From Tistlia sp040905785 (lineage in GTDB: Bacteria > Pseudomonadota > Alphaproteobacteria > Kiloniellales > DSM-21159), in assembly GCF_040905785.1 (NCBI RefSeq), contig NZ_JBBDQW010000072.1, forward strand, positions 62,001 through 126,000: DNA of 64,000 nt, read 5' to 3'. The notes under the pieces are model-generated. The model did no database searches. It was not told the origin of the DNA and was given only the letters and a program-made list of their open reading frames with translations. Below, piece after piece: positions 59,909-64,000 of this stretch; the stretch's first letter is position 1, and every line of letters begins with the position of its first letter. A program made the translations under genes and the position numbers.

Positions 59909-62900
59909 ATGGACCGCGAGCCTCTCGCCATCGTCGGCCTGTCGACCCTGCTGCCGGGGGCGTCCGACGCGGAGGCCTTCTGGCGCCGCCTGCTGGAAGG
60001 CTGGGACGCCATGAGCGAGGCGACCGCCGCGGACTTCGGGCTGGATCCCGCTGCCGTCTACAGCCCGGAGCGCGGCGTCCCGGATCGCCTGTGCAGCCTG
60101 CAGGGTGCGTGGCTGCGCGATGCCGAGGTACCGTGGGAGGGCTACGCCGTCTCCGCGGAGGAGCTGGCACGCCACGGCCCGCTGGTGCGCTGGCCGCTGC
60201 ATCTGGCGAAGGCGGCGCTCGCCGAGGCCGAAGCCGGCGGACCGCTCGCGCGTGGGCGGTGCGGCCTGCTGCTCGGCGCCTACTCCTGGGGCACCACACA
60301 GCAGTCGACGCGGCTGTTTCGTGCGCTCTACGACCCGCCGATCGAAGCGGGCCTGGGCGCAGCGCTGGGGGACGGGGACTTCCGCTTCGCCGAGCCCGGG
60401 GACGCACCCGCACCGGAGAACGCGCTGATCGCCGGCTACGTGCCGGGGCTTCTGTCCCGCGCCCTGTCGCTCGGCGGGCCGCGCTATGCCCTCGACGCCG
60501 CCTGCGCGACCTCGCTCTACGCCCTGAAGCTCGCCGCGCTGCATCTCTGGGCCGGGCAGGCCGACAGCATGGTGATGACCGCGGCCAGCACCATCGATCC
60601 GCTTTACGCGAGCCTCGGCTTTGCCGCCCTGCACGCCCTGCCGGCGGGCAGCCGAAGCCGGCCGCTCGACGCCGGATCCGAGGGCCTGGCGCTGGGGCAG
60701 GGCGGCGTCGCCTTCGTCGTCCGCAGGCTGTCAGACGCGCGCGCCGACCGGCAGCCGGTCCGCGCCGTGATCCGCGGCATCGGCCTCGCCAGCGACGGCC
60801 GCGGCCAGCACATCATCACGCCCAACGCCCGCGGCCAGCGCCTCGCCTGCGCGCGGGCCTACGAGGAGGCGGGCCTGCCGCCCTCGGCCATCGACTACGT
60901 CGAATGCCACGCGACCGGCACCCGCGTCGGCGACCGCAGCGAGCTCAACGTGCTGGCGGAGGTCTTCGGCGGCGGCGCCTCGGCCATGCCACCGCTCGGC
61001 GCCGTGAAGTCCAACGTCGGCCACCTTCTGACGGCCGCCGGCGGCGTCGGCGCGCTCAAGACCCTGCTGGCCATGGAGCAGGGGCGCATTCCCCCGACCA
61101 TCGGCATCGAGAGGCCGCTCGCCTCCGACGACGGGCGGGCCGGCGCCGGGCAGATCGTGCGTGACGAACAGGCCTGGCCCGAGCGCACGCCCGGCCGCCG
61201 CCGTGCCGCGGTCAACGCCTTCGGCTTCGGCGGCACCAACGCGCACATGATCCTGGAGGATGAGGCCGACCTCGGTGAGGAGTGCGCCGCGCCGGCGCCC
61301 CTGGCCGAGCGGGAGCCCCTGGCGATCGTCGGCCTCGGCGCCCAGGTCGGCTCGGCGGATACGCTGGAGGCCTGGCGCCGCCGCCTGCCGGAGGGCGAGG
61401 CGGATGCGCGCGCCCTGCCGGCGCGACGCTGGAGCGGTCTGGAGGCCCAGCTTCGCGGCGAGCCGCCGCGCGGCGCCTGGATCGAGCGCCTGGAGCTCGA
61501 CGCCCTGCGCTACCGGCTGCCGCCGCGCGAGCTCGAGCGCCTCAATCCGCAACAGCTGCTGATGCTCTCGGTCGCCGACGCGGCCCTGCGCGATGCCGGG
61601 ATCGAGGAAGGCGCCCGGGTCGCCGTCGTCGTCGCCGCCGAGGCGGAGCTGTCGGTGCATCGGCTGCGCGCGCGCTGGGACAGCGAGGCGCGCCTCGCCG
61701 AAGCCCTGGCCGACAAGGGCGCGGCGCTGCCGGACGAAGAGCGCGACCGACTGGCGGCGGCCCTGCGCGACGCCCTGCACCCGGCCTGCGATCCCGGCGA
61801 CTTCCTCGGCTACATCGGCAACCTCTTGGCCAGCCGCATCACCGCGCTGTGGGACTTCCCGGCACCCAACTTCACCGTCTCTGCCGAGGAGAACGGCGGC
61901 CTGCAGGCGATCGCCATCGCCGAGCTGCTGCTCCGTGCCGGCGAGGCCGACGCCGTGCTGGTCGGCGCAGTCGACCTGGCCGGCGGGCCGGAGGCTATCT
62001 GGCTGCGTCGGCTGCTGCGCGGGCAGGAGTCGGCCTCGCCGGGCTTCGCGCTGTCGCCGTCGGGTGGCTGGTGGCCGGGCGAAGGTGCCGGCGCCCTGGT
62101 GCTGCAGCGCGCCTCCCGGGCCCGTGCCGAAGGACGCCGCGCCTACGCCTGCGTCGAGGCCCTCGCCGAGGCGCCGGCCTCGGGAGACCTGGCCGGGGCG
62201 GTCGAGCGAAGCGCCAGGGCCGCGCTCGCCGAAGCCGGCGTGGCTGCCGAGGAGGTCGGCATGCTCGAGGCCTTCGCCGGCGGCTCGGCCGTGGAGGACG
62301 CCCTGGAGCTCGAGGGACTGGTCCGGGTCTACGGCCCGGGCGCCGCGCCCTGCGTCCTGGGCAGCGCCAAGGCGCAGATCGGCCATACCGGCGCCGCCTC
62401 CGGCCTGCTCGGCGTGATCCGAACGGCCCTCTGCCTGTTCGATCGGGTGCTGCCCGCCCAGCCCGCCTGGGCCGGACCGCGCGCCGGCCTGCCGGGCGAC
62501 GCCGGCAGGCTCGTCATCGGCGGCGGCGCCCGCCCCTGGCTCCGGCGGACCGGCCCGCGCCGTGCCGCGGTCCAGGGCCTCGGTCTCGACGGGCGCAGTC
62601 TTCACCTGCTGCTCTCGGAAGCCGGCGAGAGTGCGGACGGCGGCGTCGGCGCCGAAGGCGAGCGGCCTCCGCGAGCGCGCCTCGGGCTGTCCGAGGCGCC
62701 GCCGCTGCCCCTGCCGGTCTTCGCCGGCGACCTGGCGGGGCTGCTGGCCGGACTCGACCGGCTCGCCGAGGACAGGCGGCCGCTCGCGACGATCGCGCGG
62801 GAGCGGCTGGAGGCGGCGCCCGCCGACGGCCTGGCGCTGGTCCTGGTCGCGCGCGACCAGGCCGGACTGGAGCAGGAGATCGCGCTCGCCCGCGCCAGCC

Positions 62901-64000
62901 TGCCGGCGGCCTTCGCCGAGGCGCGCCCTTGGCAGACGCCGGCCGGCAGCTGCTGCGCGCCGCGGCCGCTTGGCCAGGGCGGCAAGATCGCCTTCGTCTA
63001 TCCCGGCATCGGCTCGGTCGGGCCGGGACTGGCCAGCGAGCTCTTCGCCCTGGCTCCGGAGGCGCTGCAGGAGATCGAGGCCGCCTTCGCGAACCCGGCG
63101 GCGGCGCTCTCCGCCGACCTGGTCTATCCGACCGCCTTCGGCCGGGTCGGTCCGGCCGCGCTGGAGGCGGCGGACGAGGCGCTGCTGAGCGACGGGCTGA
63201 CGGCGCTCAAGACGACCCTGATCTTCTCGGTCGGCTATGCCCGGCTGCTCTCGGCACGCCTCGGCCTGGAGCCGGACTTCGCCTGCGGCCATTCGATGGG
63301 CGAGCTCTCGATGCTGGTCGCCGGCGGCGCCTGGCGGCTGTCGGAGGACTGGCTGCAGGCGGTCGGCGCCAGCGAGAGCGTCGTCGAGCGACTGAGCGGC
63401 GACAAGCGCGCGGTGCGCGAGCTCTGGGACCTGGAGCCGGCGGCGCCGCTCGACTGGACCAGCCTGGTGCTGACCGCCGAGCCGGCCGCGGTGCGCAAGG
63501 CGCTCGCCGGCGAACGGCGGGTCTACCTGACCCACGTCAACGCACCGGCCGAATGCGTCGTCGCCGGCGAGGAGGCCGCCTGCCGGCGGGTCGCGGAGCG
63601 CCTCGGCTGCGATCGGCTGCGCACCGGCGGCGCGCTGGCGATCCACTGTCCGCCGGTCGAGAGCGAGCGGCCAGCGCTCCGGGCGCTGCTCGAGCGCCCG
63701 GTCGGCAGCCCGCGCGGCAAGGAGCCGGGCTACCTGTTCTCGGCCGGGGACGGGCCGCCGGTGGCCGCACCGGCCGATCCCCTGGCCCTCGCCGATCTGG
63801 TGGTCGAGGGCATCGCCCGGCCGGTCGACTTCCCGGCGACGGTCGAGCGTCTCTATGGCGAGGGCGCCCGCTTCTTCATCGAGATCGGGGCCGGGGCGAC
63901 CTGCAGCCGCTGGGTCGCGGCGACCCTGGGGGAGCGGCCGCACCTGGCGCTGCCGGTCAACCGGCGCGGCGCCAGCGACAGCGTCACCGTCACGCGCCTG
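59909..64000 (+). CDS. PfaC/Pfa3-like synthase (KS-CLF-AT), continues past window
   Basis: It begins 14 bases after the first synthase at ATG 59909 and is open to the end (1364 residues seen). KS (~1-450): Cys199 in LDAACATSLYAL, His334 in ECHATGTR, His372 in KSNVGHLLTAAG, so active. A second KS-like module (~470-900) begins EREPLAIVGLGAQVG but has Glu661 where the Cys should be (FTVSAEENGGLQAI) and Phe for the first His (EAFAGGSAVEDALE): a chain-length-factor-type partner. An acyltransferase follows (~1030-1340; FVYPGIGSVGPG, Ser1129 in CGHSMGEL). KS-CLF-AT is the front half of myxobacterial Pfa3-like and HGL-type proteins; DH domains and a terminal acyltransferase may lie beyond the edge. 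No ACP is present so far, so it should work on chains held by the first synthase. Confidence 0.88.
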   Translation, partial: MDREPLAIVGLSTLLPGASDAEAFWRRLLEGWDAMSEATAADFGLDPAAVYSPERGVPDRLCSLQGAWLRDAEVPWEGYAVSAEELARHGPLVRWPLHLAKAALAEAEAGGPLARGRCGLLLGAYSWGTTQQSTRLFRALYDPPIEAGLGAALGDGDFRFAEPGDAPAPENALIAGYVPGLLSRALSLGGPRYALDAACATSLYALKLAALHLWAGQADSMVMTAASTIDPLYASLGFAALHALPAGSRSRPLDAGSEGLALGQGGVAFVVRRLSDARADRQPVRAVIRGIGLASDGRGQHIITPNARGQRLACARAYEEAGLPPSAIDYVECHATGTRVGDRSELNVLAEVFGGGASAMPPLGAVKSNVGHLLTAAGGVGALKTLLAMEQGRIPPTIGIERPLASDDGRAGAGQIVRDEQAWPERTPGRRRAAVNAFGFGGTNAHMILEDEADLGEECAAPAPLAEREPLAIVGLGAQVGSADTLEAWRRRLPEGEADARALPARRWSGLEAQLRGEPPRGAWIERLELDALRYRLPPRELERLNPQQLLMLSVADAALRDAGIEEGARVAVVVAAEAELSVHRLRARWDSEARLAEALADKGAALPDEERDRLAAALRDALHPACDPGDFLGYIGNLLASRITALWDFPAPNFTVSAEENGGLQAIAIAELLLRAGEADAVLVGAVDLAGGPEAIWLRRLLRGQESASPGFALSPSGGWWPGEGAGALVLQRASRARAEGRRAYACVEALAEAPASGDLAGAVERSARAALAEAGVAAEEVGMLEAFAGGSAVEDALELEGLVRVYGPGAAPCVLGSAKAQIGHTGAASGLLGVIRTALCLFDRVLPAQPAWAGPRAGLPGDAGRLVIGGGARPWLRRTGPRRAAVQGLGLDGRSLHLLLSEAGESADGGVGAEGERPPRARLGLSEAPPLPLPVFAGDLAGLLAGLDRLAEDRRPLATIARERLEAAPADGLALVLVARDQAGLEQEIALARASLPAAFAEARPWQTPAGSCCAPRPLGQGGKIAFVYPGIGSVGPGLASELFALAPEALQEIEAAFANPAAALSADLVYPTAFGRVGPAALEAADEALLSDGLTALKTTLIFSVGYARLLSARLGLEPDFACGHSMGELSMLVAGGAWRLSEDWLQAVGASESVVERLSGDKRAVRELWDLEPAAPLDWTSLVLTAEPAAVRKALAGERRVYLTHVNAPAECVVAGEEAACRRVAERLGCDRLRTGGALAIHCPPVESERPALRALLERPVGSPRGKEPGYLFSAGDGPPVAAPADPLALADLVVEGIARPVDFPATVERLYGEGARFFIEIGAGATCSRWVAATLGERPHLALPVNRRGASDSVTVTRL

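Overview
The window is very GC-rich (about 70 percent by eye), densely coded on both strands, and reads as chromosomal DNA of a free-living alphaproteobacterium, most likely Rhodospirillales-like. The reasons are the fused MnhAB antiporter subunit, GluQRS, a COQ7-type ubiquinone hydroxylase, an MlaA/MlaC pair, DUF1127 proteins and PhnCDEE. I saw no tRNA, rRNA, CRISPR array, transposase or phage gene. The high GC content gives long spurious open frames opposite most genes; these were discarded.

Layout. 1-6.5 kb: a GH19 endolysin fragment, sua5, an orphan parA, then a minus-strand group (CoxL-like molybdoenzyme, CysQ-like phosphatase, LtnD-like dehydrogenase). 6.6-12.6 kb: a complete seven-function Mrp/Mnh cation/proton antiporter operon (AB-C-D-E-F-G). 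12.9-18.3 kb: a Tat-exported cyclase, divergent L-2-hydroxyglutarate oxidase-like and D-lactate dehydrogenase-like flavoenzymes, and a LuxR regulator preceded by a remnant of a second one. 18.5-26.5 kb: a lipoprotein, aminopeptidase P, a double-DUF1127 protein with a clear terminator, PrmA, a UvrD-type helicase and a PAS protein. 26.7-40.5 kb: mostly housekeeping genes, namely an aspartoacylase-like hydrolase, an inactive HtrA-like protein, a CLC channel, acyl/acetyl-transfer enzymes, MlaA-MlaC, DedA, DsbB, COQ7, HNH, an esterase, a DNA glycosylase, GluQRS and an ACT protein. 40.9-45.6 kb: a PhnDCEE phosphonate-type importer followed by a methyltransferase. 45.7-64 kb: the accessory region of greatest interest.

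The last 18 kb holds a three-gene NHLP/NHLM-type export operon on the minus strand (HlyD-like adaptor, C39-type ABC protein, second ABC protein). Facing away from it on the plus strand are an unknown 225-residue protein and two giant synthases of the PUFA/heterocyst-glycolipid kind: KS-AT-ACP-ACP-KR-DH, then KS-CLF-AT running off the window. The exporter's C39 domain has lost both its catalytic Cys and His, and no leader-peptide precursor gene is visible. My main hypothesis is therefore that this exporter has been repurposed to move the synthase's lipid product, as DevBCA does for heterocyst glycolipids. A run of 10 N at 50949-50958 interrupts the start of the C39-type ABC gene.

A recurring oddity is short tandem duplication with periods that are multiples of three (15 or 21 bases), in pepP, mlaA, the end of the PAS gene and two linkers of the large synthase.
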